The notes beneath the pieces were generated by a model, which was not told the DNA's origin, made no database searches, and saw nothing but the letters and a program-made list of their open reading frames with translations. Source: Lantana camara (lineage: Eukaryota; Streptophyta; Magnoliopsida; Lamiales; Verbenaceae). Taken from it: a DNA stretch of 64,000 nt. The stretch covers positions 88,920,001 to 88,984,000 of the forward strand of contig CM074856.1 of assembly GCA_037501455.1 (NCBI GenBank), in the 5' to 3' direction. Positions 19,706-32,946 of this stretch are shown one piece after another. Position numbers and translations under genes: made by a program. Every line of letters begins with the position of its first letter. The stretch's first letter is position 1.

Positions 19706-21227
19706 TTTTGTTATCTTGATATTTTTCCCCCAGAGTCTAGACATTTGTTTCGTTTATGCTTCACTATGTTTGGATATTTGGTTACACTTGAATTTTTGCT
19801 ATGTCCGGTTTTCTGATTTGGTTTATTCAATGGTGCTTTTATTTTCGTGAATTTGTGCCTATTATTATACTTGTTGGATGCATGTTGATTATCAATTGCC
19901 CGTGCACTTGATCCGTGTTTTCTCGTCACTTGTTCAGGTTTCGAAAGTATTGCAATCACATTGCCAGTTCGTCAGTAATCAGGAAGTTTTCTAATCCTTT
20001 AATTCTTTCAAATTACAAGAGGACATTGCAAAGTTTAAGTGTGGGGGAGGAATGTGCATGCTTGCTGCATGATTAGATGTAGTTTCACTTGCAAATTGCT
20101 CAAGTTCGAGTAATTTTGAACATTTTTTAAAATTTTCCCTCATTTTGAACTTTTTCTTGGAAGTTTGATTGTTGAACTTTTGCTAGAATGAGTTAGGCTT
20201 GTTGAATTGAGGAAAGTTGCATGAGATTTGATGGTTTAGTGTGTTAGCAAGCCCTTTTATTTTGAGCACCTTTAAATGAAATAATGAACTTAATTTAGAG
20301 AAATGAGTTGATAATTTCCGAACGAGTCTACGATTTTATTAGGCTGCACTTTAGTCCTATCGAGGTGAAATTTTGGGTTAATGAAAGACTAAGGAAGTGA
20401 AGTAGGCATTCGTTGTCGGAGGATTTTAAGCTTTTCCTATTTAGTCGTTTTTCATTAAATAACGTAATCTTATTGACCCCACTGAGCCTAATTGTTGTGC
20501 AAAGATTATTGTAGCCACATTATAAGCCCATGCACAACATAGAAATACCTACCTTGATAATGTAGTTCACCAAGGCTTGCTCATTTGAATTTGTGTTACG
20601 ATTATCTATTCTTAGACCCATTTTTATTTATTCTTGTGATTGAGAATGAGGAGTTATTGTGCGAAAAAAAAAAAAAGGGAAAGAACAAAGAAAAGAGAGG
20701 AAAAAGAGTGAAAAGAAAAGATATGAAAAGAGCAAGAGCAAAGAAGAGAAAAATAAGATTATGCAAAGTGTGAATTTGAAAGTGTGGGATTCAATTGAAG
20801 AATTGATTTTGATTAGATTAAATGATGTAAGCTTGGTGAGTAGTCACTTGATCCAAATTTCCATAACCTTACCCTAAGCCTACATTACATGCCCGAAAGA
20901 CCTACCGATCCGAAGTTTTGATTTAATTCCATTAGTGGAGATAGGTGCGAAGAGTGTGTTCCGAAGTTGATGGTTAGAGCTTAGGAGGAAATTGTGAAGA
21001 TGTAACTCTAATTTTTGTACATTGTATCGTTTGACTCACACACTACACAAGGGTTTACTTTTCATACTAAAGTTTGAGGATTTCTTGTCGATGAGTATTT
21101 GATTTGATTGGCTAGACTTGTTTAGGCGAATGTTTGATGATTGCTTAGAGAAGAGGGTTTGATGAGGATGTGTTTTCTTAATTTCTGTAATACTCGGGGA
21201 CGAGTAATGTTCAAGTGTGGGAGATTT
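19706..21227 (+). other. Athila 3' noncoding region, unit U1
   Basis: No gene. A PPT-like AAGTGTGGGGGAGGAATG lies at about 20037, and a second, CAAGTGTGGGAGATTTTG, lies directly before the LTR start at 21228. Between them is a long purine run (A13 followed by about 90 bases of G/A, 20664-20755), whose A-tract length differs between units. The short ORFs read across this run are low-complexity Lys/Glu and not genes. Equivalent stretches are 24464-25986 (U2), 29223-30750 (U3), 33987-35506 (U4), and in U5 40681-41467 plus the inverted 47895-47169. Confidence 0.8.
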
Positions 21228-21391
21228 TGTTGTGCGTAAAAATTCCATGATTTTAAGCCTGAAATAGATTATATTCTGGTGTCGTTTGATGCGTTTATGT
21301 GTTTATTTGACTATGTTCAGGTGCTAATAGAGTTGGAGTTACGAAACGGCAAAGCAGAGCGGTTTCACGCATTTTTTTTGAGAAAAAGTGG

Positions 21392-21600
21392 TAACTCCCT
21401 TTACCATTTAGCAGTACACAAGGAGTAAATCCCGTTACTGGCCACAGAAGGATAGGTTTTGGGGAGAACGGAGGGGTAACGCCCGTTACCCCTATATAGA
21501 AGAAAATTGGTAACGTCCGTTACCAGTAAAAGCGTTATGGCGATTTCTGGTCATTAACGGGCGTTAACCGGAGCAAGGCAAATATAGGTAATGCCCGTTA
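21392..21600. repeat. Palindrome cluster of Athila LTR U1 (TAACGSSCGTTA, six positions)
   Basis: Starts at 21392, 21426, 21477, 21511, 21555 and 21589; spacings 34, 51, 34, 44 and 34 bp. The two leftmost members are imperfect (TAACTCCCTTTA, TAAATCCCGTTA). The cluster ends about 30 bp before the TATA box. The same cluster lies at 26151-26359 (U2) and 30915-31123 (U3), where member 3 reads TCACGCCCGTTA. Confidence 0.85.
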
Positions 21601-21630
21601 CCTAGGGCGGTGAGAAATCTCCTAGGGCTG

Positions 21631-21720
21631 CTATATATGTGCGTTTTGGAGACTTTAGAGAGAGAACAATAGGAGGAGGAGGAGGTTCGCAGAGAGAGAA
21701 AAAGAGAGAGTTAGACAGAG
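21631..21720 (+). promoter_or_regulatory. Athila LTR promoter: TATA box and GA-rich leader
   Basis: CTATATATGTGCG at 21631 is followed about 30 bp later by GAGAGAGAACAATAGGAGG and further GAGA repeats. Position and composition fit a plant TATA promoter with a GA-rich 5' leader. Kept in all five units (26390, 31154, 35900, and inverted near 46688). Confidence 0.65.
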
Positions 21721-22740
21721 AAGAAGAGTTTCTTTTCCAAGTCAAGACGTAGGGTTTGGAAGAAGACTCTGAAGTTCAGAAGATTTTCAGAGAATTGGAG
21801 AAGATGACAGGATTGAATTCCGAGAACAATCTTTGGTTTTATTGTTGCTTTAATTTCCAAACTAATTCCTTTGATTTTAGTTTTAGTTTCATATGCTAGT
21901 TTCGTTTTTGAGTATTGCTGAATGTTTATGAGTTTAATTGTTAGACTTTGTTTAGATTCCTTGACGATGCTTTACTTTAATGCAATTTCCTTTGGTTTTA
22001 TGATTTTTGCTTCAATTATGAGTAGCTAAGTATCTAGGGCTAGGGGGAAGTGATGATGAGTGCATGATGGATGTTTGATGAGATGCTTGAATGACTTGTG
22101 TTAATTCTTAGTTTGAAACTGGTTTGAACTGACTTGCGATGGCTTGATCACCCGTAGCATGTGTCGCAATTACCTATAGATCGAAAGACTGGTGGTAATT
22201 TAGAGGGTTTTCAATACTTGTAAGTTTTAGGGTACAAAGAGATTTGGTCTTAGCTTATACAACAGTAATCTTATTCCCTGCTGAGCCGCTAGAATACTGA
22301 ATTACACTAGTCTTGTTCCTATGGTTTAATTAACTATTGGTGATTGCGAGAGCAACATTGAACACTAATTTAGCACTTGGTTATACCTCGAGAGAGGGTA
22401 ATTCAAATATAAGTGACTAGGTTGTAGAATTACACTTGTCAAACGAGTATCACGTTAGCTCTTGATTGTATGATTCAAAGCTTTTTCCCCTGCCTGTTTA
22501 GTTTATTGAGTTAATTCGTGTGTTAAGTTGTTAATTGCAATTTTAATTTAGTTATTTGTTAATTTCTGCATCAGTAGATTAATAGAAATAATCATTACTT
22601 CCGTGAAGTCTTTAGATTAGAGAGAAATAGAGAGTAGTGATTGATTTCCCTTCCCTGTGGGTTCAATCCTATTGTGCTACGCGTATGTTAGTGTACACCT
22701 GCACGATTGGTTTTTAACTGTAGGAAAATCCGTTACAACA

Positions 22741-23423
22741 ATGTTCTCAAAAGTATAACATATACTAAGTAAAGAAATCCTAACTCGATTCACAATCCAT
22801 CGAACAATACATAAACATATGTCCGGTGAGAACGAACCTCCCCCTTACTCCTTAAAACATAACATAAAACTGAAATCATAAATCAAGTCCAACCCCAACA
22901 ACCATGGTGTTCGGGAATCAAACCCTCTTTATCTACTTACTTATGTACAAGGGGTAGCTAACCCACAATATACTCGGAACATCACGTCTGATCAACCTCC
23001 AAGAATCGCGCGTAATACTTCGAATGGGAATCATGCACAGGCTTAACCCGACGGCCCTTTCCGTCCCGGGCGTCCTTACCCATAATTCCTGGGGCCCAAG
23101 ATACCTTACCAATACCAAATCCCATCTTTCGAGGTGTACTCGCGCATACATAACATAACATAAACGAATTCAAATGTAAACTTACATATACTTATACTTG
23201 TACCAATTTCATAAACTTTAAACTTATTCACTAGATCATAACATATCTTAAACACACATATTTAACTATATATGATATATAGTTGCATACGGGGTGAGAA
23301 ATCAACACCGTAGGTCACTTAACTGGAATAAAAGATTCCTAAACCTCACCTTGTAACAAAAGGGCAGAAACCGGGGCCAAAACCGAGCAAGAACACCTAG
23401 ACCTCGGGCTCGTGGACGTCCGA
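22741..23423 (-). repeat. Inverted chromovirus LTR piece H in unit U1
   Basis: Reverse complement of a chromovirus LTR. Diagnostic boxes are TCCGGTGAGAACGAACC (about 22820) and GACGGCCCTTTCCGTC (about 23050). It abuts the Athila LTR end exactly at 22740 and stops at the array junction 23424. Copies: 27500-28182 (U2) and 32264-32946 (U3); the U4 copy is split by the copia solo LTR and the U5 copy runs on to 51103. Confidence 0.8.
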
Positions 23424-24463
23424 AAGAGGCTTTTCGATAACATAGGTTGGCTACCTTTCCTTGAGAGGAGGGATATGACCTATGGACATATGACTGCTGC
23501 TTTCTTTCATACAATGAATTTTGATCCTTTGGAGAACACTTTGACCTTCACTCTTGATGATATGGAAACTTGGACTTAGAGTGTGAGAATGATAGAGATA
23601 TTCTTCGGTTTTCGGCTAATCCCACCACTTCTTTACCCAAATGGAGTGAGACTCAGCGAGAGGAGGTGTGGAGATCCTTTCCCTTGAGAGAGGGTGTCCC
23701 TAGTTATTCCTCCCGGTGCACGCATGATAGCTATTTTCATTCGTTGACATGGGTACTAGTCCATGGGATTTTAGCCCTGGGATTCTGTTCCAGATACGGG
23801 AGAGATAGCCATGTTACAGAAACTGAGTTGGGCATCATGTACTTGATGACGGAAGGTATTAAGTTCAATGGTACGATCAAGTTTCTTTGGAAGCTGCAGG
23901 AGAGTGTTGGGAGTGTGACGGGCATGATTGTTCATGCAGGCTTTGTGACGATGTTTGCTAGAGAGATGAACTGGAGACCGAGAGGGGATTTGCCTATTAG
24001 TTTTGGACATATTGGTCCGGAGTACTTGGAGACCGTAGGCTTAGCTATACCTCGGGAGAGTGGAGAGTTGAAGAATAAGAATTTGCCATGGTGGCCTATC
24101 CGTGAGAGAGATCGTTTCTGGCAGATGTACAGCTGGGGGATAGCCCAGTCCGATGAGCTTTCTGTGAGGTTGAAGGAGCTCTTGGCTCGGATTCCTGACC
24201 GGCCTGATGATGAGTTTGCGGTTCTTCGCAATGCCGCACCTGTTGTTGCCGAGGCTAGTGATGACACTCCCGTGACTTTGAGAGGCGTACGTGCAGAACT
24301 AGCAGGATTGAGGGCTGATTTTACCACTGTTATCGCTAGAGTTGAAGATTTGGCACATTATGTAGATGCGTGATTCGACGCTCGGGAGGCCAAGTTGGAG
24401 GCTAAGTTTGACGGGTTCAGTGCTCGCTTGGATCAGTATTTTGGAGTATCCCCATCGCCCTGA
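23424..24463 (+). pseudogene. Athila 3' ORF fragment, unit U2
   Basis: Begins inside the ORF at the junction (RLFDNIGWLPFLERRDMTYG without a start codon). Broken by TAG 23577 (Trp codon of TWSV), by the ancient frameshift near 23667 and by TGA 24371. The longest open part (from 23658) reads WRSFPLREGVPSYSSRCTHD to LAHYVDA. It differs from U1 at about a dozen positions over the shared 790 bases. Cannot be expressed as the original protein. Confidence 0.8.
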
Positions 24464-25986
24464 TTTTGTTATCTTGATATTTTTCCCCCAGAGTCTAGAC
24501 ATTTGTTTCGTTTATGCTTCACTATGTTTGGATATTTGGTTACACTTGAATTTTTGCTATGTCCGGTTTTCTGATTTGGTTTATTCAATGGTGCTTTTAT
24601 TTTCGTGAATTTGTGCCTATTATTATACTTGTTGGATGCATGTTGATTATCAATTGCCCGTGCACTTGATCCGTGTTTTCTCGTCACTTGTTCAGGTTTC
24701 GAAAGTATTGCAAGCACATTGCCAGTTCGTCAGTAATCAGGAAGTTTTCTAATCCTTTAATTCTTTCAAATTACATGAGGACATTGCAAAGTTTAAGTGT
24801 GGGGGAGGAATGTGCATGCTTGTGGCATGATTAGATGTAGTTTCACTTGCAAATTGCTCAAGTTCGAGTAATTTTGAACATTTTTTAAAATTTTCCCTCA
24901 TTTTGAACTTTTTCTTGGAAGTTTGATTGTTGAGCTTTTGCTAGAATGAGTTAGGCTTGTTGAATTGAGGAAAGTTGCATGAGATTTGATGGTTTAGTGT
25001 GTTAGTAAGCCCTTATATTTTGAGCACCTTTAAATGAAATAATGAACTTAACTTAGAGAAATGAGTTGATAATTTCCGAATGAGTCTACGCATTTATTAG
25101 GATGCACTTTAGTCCTATCGAGGTGAAATTTTGAGTTAATGAAAGACTAAGGAAGTGAAGTAGGCATTCGTTGTCGGAGGATTTTAAGCTTTTCCTATTT
25201 AGTCGTTTTTCATTAAATAACGTAATCTTATTGACCCCGCTGAGCCTAATTGTTGTGCAAAGATTATTGTAGCCACATTATAAGCCCATGCACAACATAG
25301 AAATACCTACCTTGATAATGTAGTTCACCAAGGCTTGCTCATTTGAATTTGTGTGACGATTATCTATTCTTAGACCCATTTTTATTTATTCTTGTGATTG
25401 AGAATGAGGAGTTATTGTGCGAAAAAAAAAAAAAAGGGAAAGAACAAAGAAAAGAGAGGAAAAAGAGTGAAAAGAAAAGATATGAAAAGAGCAAGAGCAA
25501 AGAAGAGAAAAATAAGATTATGCAAAGTGTGAATTTGAAAGTGTGGGATTCAATTGAAGAATTGATTTTGATTAGATTAAATGATGTAAGCTTGGTGAGT
25601 AGTCACTTGATCCAAATTTCCATAACCTTACCCTAAGCCTACATTACATGCCCGAAAGACCTACCGATCCGAAGTTTTGATTTAATTCCATTAGTGGAGA
25701 TAGGTGCGAAGAGTGTGTTCCGAAGTTGATGGTTAGAGCTTAGGAGGAAATTGTGAAGATGTAACTCTAATTTTTGTACATTGTATCGTTTGACTCACAC
25801 ACTACACAAGGGTTTACTTTTCATACTAAAGTTTGAGGATTTCTTGTCGATGAGTATTTGATTTGATTGGCTAGACTTGTTTAGGCGAATGTTTGATGAT
25901 TGCTTAGAGAAGAGGGTTTGATGAGGATGTGTTTTCTTAATTTCTGTATTACTCGGGGACGAGTAATGTTCAAGTGTGGGAGATTT

Positions 25987-27499
25987 TGTTGTGCGTAAAA
26001 ATTCCATGATTTTAAGCCTGAAATAGATTATATTCTGGTGTCGTTTGATGCGTTTATGTGTTTATTTGACTATGTTCAGGTGCTAATAGAGTTGGAGTTA
26101 CGAAACGGCAAAGCAGAGCGGTTTCACGCATTTTTTTTGAGAAAAAGTGGTAACTCCCTTTACCATTTAGCAGTACACAAGGAGTAAATCCCGTTACTGG
26201 CCACAGAAGGATAGGTTTTGGGGAGAACGGAGGGGTCACGCCCGTTACCCCTATATAGAAAAAAATTGGTAACGTCCGTTACCAGTAAAAGCGTTATGGC
26301 GATTTCTGGTCATTAACGGGCGTTAACCGGAGCAAGGCAAATATAGGTAATGCCCGTTACCTACGGCGGTGAGAAATCTCCTAGGGCTGCTATATATGTG
26401 CGTTTTGGAGAATTTAGAGAGAGAACAATCGGAGGAGGAGGAGGTTCACAGAGAGAGAAAAAGAGAGAGTTAGACAGAGAAGAAGAGTTTCTTTTCCAAG
26501 TCAAGACGTAGGGTTTGGAAGAAGACTCTGAAGTTCAGAAGATTTTCAGAGAATTGGAGAAGATGACAGGATTGAATTCCGAGAACAATCTTTGGTTTTA
26601 TTGTTGCTTTAATTTCCAAACTAATTCCTTTGATTTTAGTTTTAGTTTCATATGCTAGTTTCGTTTTTGAGTATTGCTGAATGTTTATGAGTTTAATTGT
26701 TAGACTTTGTTTAGATTCCTTGACGATGCTTTATTTTAATGCAATTGCCTTTGGTTTTACGATTTTTGCTTCAATTATGAGTAGCTAAGTATCTAGGGCT
26801 AGGGGGAAGTGATGATGAGTGCATGATGGATGTTTGATGAGATGCTTGAATGACTTGTGTTAATTCTTAGTTTGAAACTGGTTTGAACTTACTTGCGATG
26901 GCTTGATCACCCGTAGCATGTGTCGCAATTACCTATAGATCGAAAGACTGGTGGTAATTTAGAGGGTTTTCAATACTTGTAAGTTTTAGGGTACAAAGAG
27001 ATTTGGTCTTAGCTTATACAACAATAATCTTATTCCCTGCCGAGCCGCTAGAATACTAAATTACACTAGTCTTGTTCCTTTGGTTTAATTAACTATTGGT
27101 GATTGCGAGAGCAACATTGAACACTAATTAAGCACTTGGTTATACCTCGAGAGAGGGTAATTCAAATATAAGTGACTAGGTTGTAGAATTACACTTGTCA
27201 AACGAGTATCACGTTAGCTCTTGATTGTATGATTCAAAGCTTTTTCCCCTGCCTGTTTAGTTTATTGAGTTAATTCGTGTGTTAAGTTGTTAATTGCAAT
27301 TTTAATTTAGTTATTTGTTAATTTATGCATCAGTAGATTAATAGAAATAATCATTACTTCCGTTAAGTCTTTAGATTAGAGAGAAATAGAGAGTAGTGAT
27401 TGATTTCCCTTCCCTGTGGGTTCAATCCTATTGTGCTACGCGTATGTTAGTGTACACCTGCACGATTGGTTTTTAACTGTAGGAAAATCCGTTACAACA
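25987..27499 (+). repeat. Athila LTR, unit U2 (1513 bp)
   Basis: Same ends, palindrome cluster (26151-26359) and TATA box as U1, and identical length. Differences from U1 are scattered single bases. Confidence 0.88.
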
Positions 27500-28182
27500 A
27501 TGTTCTCAAAAGTATAACATATACTAAGTAAAGAAATCCTAACTCGATTCACAATCCATCGAACAATACATAAACATATGTCCGGTGAGAACGAACCTCC
27601 CCCTTACTCCTTAAAACATAACATAAAACTGAAATCATAAATCAAGTCCAACCCCAACAACCATGGTGTTCGGGAATCAAACCCTCTTTATCTACTTACT
27701 TATGTACAAGGTGTAGCTAACCCACAATATACTCGGACCATCACGTCTGATCAACCTCCAAGAATCGCACGTAATACTTCGAATGGGAATCATGCACAGG
27801 CTTAACCCGACGGCCCTTTCCGTCCCGGGCGTCCTTACCCATAATTCCTGGGGCCCAAGATACCTTACCAATACCAAATCCCATCTTTCGAGGTGTACTC
27901 GCGCATACATAACATAACATAAACGAATTCAAATGTAAACTTACATATACTTATACTTGTACCAATTTCATAAACTTTAAACTTATTCACTAGATCATAA
28001 CATATCTTAAACACACATATTTAACTATATATGATATATAGTCGCATACGGGGTGAGAAATCAACACCGTAGGTCACTTAACTGGAATAAAAGAATCCTA
28101 AACCTCACCTTGTAACAAAAGGGCAGAAACCGGGGCTAAAACCGAGTAAGAACACCTAGACCTCGGGCTCGTGGACATCCGA

Positions 28183-29222
28183 AAGAGGCTCTTCGATAAC
28201 ATAGGTTGGCTACCTTTCCGTGAGAGGAGCGATATGACCTATGGACATATGACCGCTGCTTTCTTTCATACAATGAATTTTGATCCTGTGGAGAACACTT
28301 TGACCTTCACTCTTGATGATATGGAAACTTGGACTTAGAGTGTGAGAATGATAGAGATGTTCTTCGGTTTCCGGCTAATCCCACCACTTCTTTACCCAAA
28401 TGGAGTGAGACTCAGCGAGAGGAGGTGTGGAGATCCTTTCCCTTGACAGAGGGTGTCCCTAGTTATTCCTCCCGGTGCACGTATGACAGCTATTTTCATT
28501 CGTTGACATGGGTACTAGTCCATGGGATTTTAGCCCTGGGATTCTGTTCCAGATACGGGAGAGATAGCCATGTTACAGAAACTGAGTTGGGCATCGTGTA
28601 CTTGATGAAGGAAGGTATTAAGTTCATTGGTACGATCAAGTTTCTTTGGAAGCTGCAGGAGAGTGTTGGGAGTGTGACGGGCATGATTGTTCATGCAGGC
28701 TTTGTGACGATGTTTGCTAGAGAGATGAACTGGAGACCGAGAGGGGATTTGCCTATTAGTTTTGGACATATTGGTCCGGAGTACTTGGAGACCGTAGGCT
28801 TAGCTATACCTCGGGAGAGTGGAGAGTTGAAGAATAAGATTTTGCCATGGTGGCCTATCCGTGAGAGAGATCGTTTCTGGCAGATGTACAGCTGGGGGAT
28901 AGCCCAGTCCGATGAGCTTTCTGTGAGGTAGAAGGAGCTCTTGGCTCGGATTCCTGACCGGCCTGATGATGAGTTTGCGGTTCTTCGCAATGCCGCACCT
29001 GTTGTTGCCGAGGCTAGTGATGACACTCCCGTGACTTTGAGAGGCGTACGTGCAGAACTAGCAGGATTGAGGGCTGATTTTACCACTGTTATCGCTAGAG
29101 TTGAAGATTTGGCACATTATGTAGATGCGCGATTCGACGCTCGGGAGGCCAAGTTGGAGGCTAAGTTTGACGGGTTCAGTGCTCGCTTGGATCAGTATTT
29201 TGGAGTATCCCCATCGCCCTGA
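28183..29222 (+). pseudogene. Athila 3' ORF fragment, unit U3
   Basis: No start codon. Stops at TAG 28336 (shared with U2 and U4) and TAG 28928 (GAGGTAGAAG, a change also found in U5). It keeps the Arg codon (CGA) where U1 and U2 have TGA, so the C-terminus from 28941 is open to the natural TGA at 29220. This copy shows the intact coiled-coil-like tail: ELAGLRADFTTVIARVEDLA, then EAKLEAKFDGFSARLDQYF. Confidence 0.8.
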
Positions 29223-30750
29223 TTTTGTTATCTTGATATTTTTCCCCCAGAGTCTAGACATTTGTTTCGTTTATGCTTCACTATGTTTGGATATTTGGTT
29301 ACACTTGAATTTTTGCTATGTCCGGTTTTCTGATTTGGTTTATGCAATGGTGCTTTTATTTTCGTGAATTTGTGCCTATTATTATACTTGTTGGATGCAT
29401 GTTGATTATCAATTGCCCGTGCACTTGATCCGTGTTTTCCCATCACTTGTTCAGGTTTCGAAAGTATTGCAAGCACATTGCCAGTTCGTCAGTAATCAGG
29501 AAGTTTTCTAATCCTTTAATTCTTTCAAATTACATGAGGACATTGCAAAGTTTAAGTGTGGGGGAGGAATGTGCATGCTTGCTGCATGATTAGATGTAGT
29601 TTCACTTGCAAATTGCTCAAGTTCGAATAATTTTGAACATTTTTTAAAATTTTCCCTCATTTTGAACTTTTTCTTGGAAGTTTGATTGTTGAGCTTTTGC
29701 TAGAATGAGTTAGGCTTGTTGAATTGAGGAAAGTTGCATGAGATTTGATGGTTTAGTGTGTTAGTAAGCCCTTATATTTTGAGCACCTTTAAATGAAATA
29801 ATGAACTTAACTTAGAGAAATGAGTTGATAATTTCCGAATGAGTCTACGATTTTATTAGGATGCACTTTAGTCCTATCGAGGTGAAATTTTGAGTTAATG
29901 AAAGACTAAGGAAGTGAAGTAGGCATTCGTTGTCGGAGGATTTTAAGCTTTTCCTATTTAGTCGTTTTTCATTAAATAACGTAATCTTATTGACCCCGCT
30001 GAGCCTAATTGTTGTGCAAAGATTATTGTAGCCACATTATAAGCCCATGCACAACATAGAAATACCTACCTTGATAATGTAGTTCACCAAGGCTTGCTCA
30101 TTTGAATTTGTGTGACGATTATCTATTCTTAGACCCATTTTTATTTATTCTTGTGATTGAGAATGAGGAGTTATTGTGCGAAAAAAAAAAAAAAAAAAAG
30201 GGAAAGAAAAAAGAAAAGAGAGGAAAAAGAGTGAAAAGAAAAGATATGAAAAGAGCAAGAGCAAAGAAGAGAAAAATAAGATTATGCAAAGTGTGAATTT
30301 GAAAGTGTGGGATTCAATTGAAGAATTGATTTTGATTAGATTAAATGATGTAAGCTTGGTGAGTAGTCACTTGATCCAAATTTCCATAACCTTACCCTAA
30401 GCCTACATTACATGCCCGAAAGACCTACCGATCCGAAGTTTTGATTTAATTCCATTAGTGGAGATAGGTGCGAAGAGTGTGTTCCGAAGTTGATGGTTAG
30501 AGCTTAGGAGGAAATTGTGAAGATGTAACTCTAATTTTTGTACATTGTATCGTTTGACTCACACACTACACAAGGGTTTACTTTTCATACTAAAGTTTGA
30601 GGATTTCTTGTCGATGAGTATTTGATTTGATTGGCTAGACTTGTTTAGGCGAATGTTTGATGATTGCTTAGAGAAGAGGGTTTGATGAGGATGTGTTTTC
30701 TTAATTTCTGTATTACTCGGGGACGAGTAATGTTCAAGTGTGGGAGATTT

Positions 30751-32263
30751 TGTTGTGCGTAAAAATTCCATGATTTTAAGCCTGAAATAGATTATATTCT
30801 GGTGTCGTTTGATGCGTTTATGTGTTTATTTGACTATGTTCAGGTGCTAATAGAGTTGGAGTTACGAAACGGCAAAGCAGAGCGGTTTCACGCATTTTTT
30901 TTGAGAAAAAGTGGTAACTCCCTTTACCATTTAGCAGTACACAAGGAGTAAATCCCGTTACTGGCCACAGAAGGATAGGTTTTGGGGAGAACGGAGGGGT
31001 CACGCCCGTTACCCCTATATAGAAAAAAATTGGTAACGTCCGTTACCAGTAAAAGCGTTATGGCGATTTCTGGTCATTAACGGGCGTTAACCGGAGCAAG
31101 GCAAATATAGGTAATGCCCGTTACCTACGGCGGTGAGAAATCTCCTAGGGCTGCTATATATGTGCGTTTTGGAGAATTTAGAGAGAGAACAATCGGAGGA
31201 GGAGGAGGTTCACAGAGAGAGAAAAAGAGAGAGTTAGACAGAGAAGAAGAGTTTCTTTTCCAAGTCAAGACGTAGGGTTTGGAAGAAGACTCTGAAGTTC
31301 AGAAGATTTTCAGAGAATTGGAGAAGATGACAGGATTGAATTCCGAGAACAATCTTTGGTTTTATTGTTGCTTTAATTTCCAAACTAATTCCTTTGATTT
31401 TAGTTTTAGTTTCATATGCTAGTTTCGTTTTTGAGTATTGCTGAATGTTTATGAGTTTAATTGTTAGACTTTGTTTAGATTCCTTGACGATGCTTTATTT
31501 TAATGCAATTTCCTTTGGTTTTATGATTTTTGCTTCAATTATGAGTAGCTAAGTATCTAGGGCTAGGGGGAAGTGATGATGAGTGCATGATGGATGTTTG
31601 ATGAGATGCTTGAATGACTTGTGCTAATTCTTAGTTTGAAACTGGTTTGAACTGACTTGCGATGGCTTGATCACCCGTAGCATGTGTCGCAATTACCTAT
31701 AGATCGAAAGACTGGTGGTAATTTAGAGGGTTTTCAATACTTGTAAGTTTTAGGGTACAAAGAGATTTGGTCTTAGCTTATACAACAGTAATCTTATTCC
31801 CTGCTGAGCCGCTAGAATACTGAATTACACTAGTCTTGTTCCTATGGTTTAATTAACTATTGGTGATTGCGAGAGCAACATTGAACACTAATTTAGCACT
31901 TGGTTATACCTCGAGAGAGGGTAATTCAAATATAAGTGACTAGGTTGTAGAATTACACTTGTCAAACGAGTATCACGTTAGCTCTTGATTGTATGATTCA
32001 AAGCTTTTTCCCCTGCCTGTTTAGTTTATTGAGTTAATTCGTGTGTTAAGTTGTTAATTGCAATTTTAATTTAGTTATTTGTTAATTTCTGCATCAGTAG
32101 ATTAATAGAAATAATCATTACTTCCGTGAAGTCTTTAGATTAGAGAGAAATAGAGAGTAGTGATTGATTTCCCTTCCCTGTGGGTTCAATCCTATTGTGC
32201 TACGCGTATGTTAGTGTACACCTGCACGATTGGTTTTTAACTGTAGGAAAATCCGTTACAACA
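30751..32263 (+). repeat. Athila LTR, unit U3 (1513 bp)
   Basis: Same termini and cluster (30915-31123) as U1 and U2. The A-tract upstream (30180-30199) is the longest of the five units. Confidence 0.88.
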
Positions 32264-32946
32264 ATGTTCTCAAAAGTATAACATATACTAAGTAAAGAAA
32301 TCCTAACTCGATTCACAATCCATCGAACAATACACAAACATATGTCCGGTGAGAACGCACCTCCCCCTTACTCCTTAAAACATAACATAAAACTGAAATC
32401 ATAAATCAAGTCCAACCCCAACAACCATGGTGTTCGGGAATCAAACCCTCTTTATCTACTTACTTATGTACAAGGGGTAGCTAACCCACAATATACTCGG
32501 GACATCACGTCTGATCAACCTCCAAGAATCGCGCGTAATACTTCGAATGGGAATCATGCACAGGCTTAACCCGACGGCCCTTTCCGTCCCGGTCGTCCTT
32601 ACCCATAATTCCTGCGACCCAAGATACCTTACCAATACCAAATCCCATCTTTCGAGGTGTACTCGCGCATACATAACATAACATAAACGAATTCAAATGT
32701 AAACTTACATATACTTATACTTGTACCAATTTCATAAACTTTAAACTTATTCACTAGATCATAACATATCTTAAACACACATATTTAACTATATATGATA
32801 TATAGTCGCATACGGGGTGAGAAATCAACACCGTAGGTCACTTAACTGGAATAAAAGAATCCTAAACCTCACCTTGTAACAAAAGGGCAGAAACCGGGGC
32901 CAAAACCGAGCAAGAACACCTAGACCTCGGGCTCGTGGACGTCCAA

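Larger units (their letters stand above)
21228..22740 (+). repeat. Athila LTR, unit U1 (1513 bp)
   Basis: Begins TGTTGTGCGTAAAAATTCC after a PPT and ends CCGTTACAACA. It has a six-member palindrome cluster (21392-21600), a TATA box CTATATATGTGCG at 21631, then a GA-rich presumed leader. No PBS follows; instead an inverted chromovirus LTR piece starts at once, so this is a 3' LTR whose right flank is LTR H. Confidence 0.88.

Noticed and set aside
20659..20877. Lys/Glu-rich ORFs over the purine run in each unit
   Set aside because: They are translations of an A/G tract whose length and frame vary between units.
23570..24373. 267-residue open frame in U2 (and the like in U1 and U3) as an intact gene
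   Set aside because: Its first 30 or so residues come from the wrong frame upstream of an old frameshift; comparison with U1 and U5 shows the true N-terminal frame is different and stopped. It is a fragment of the Athila 3' ORF.
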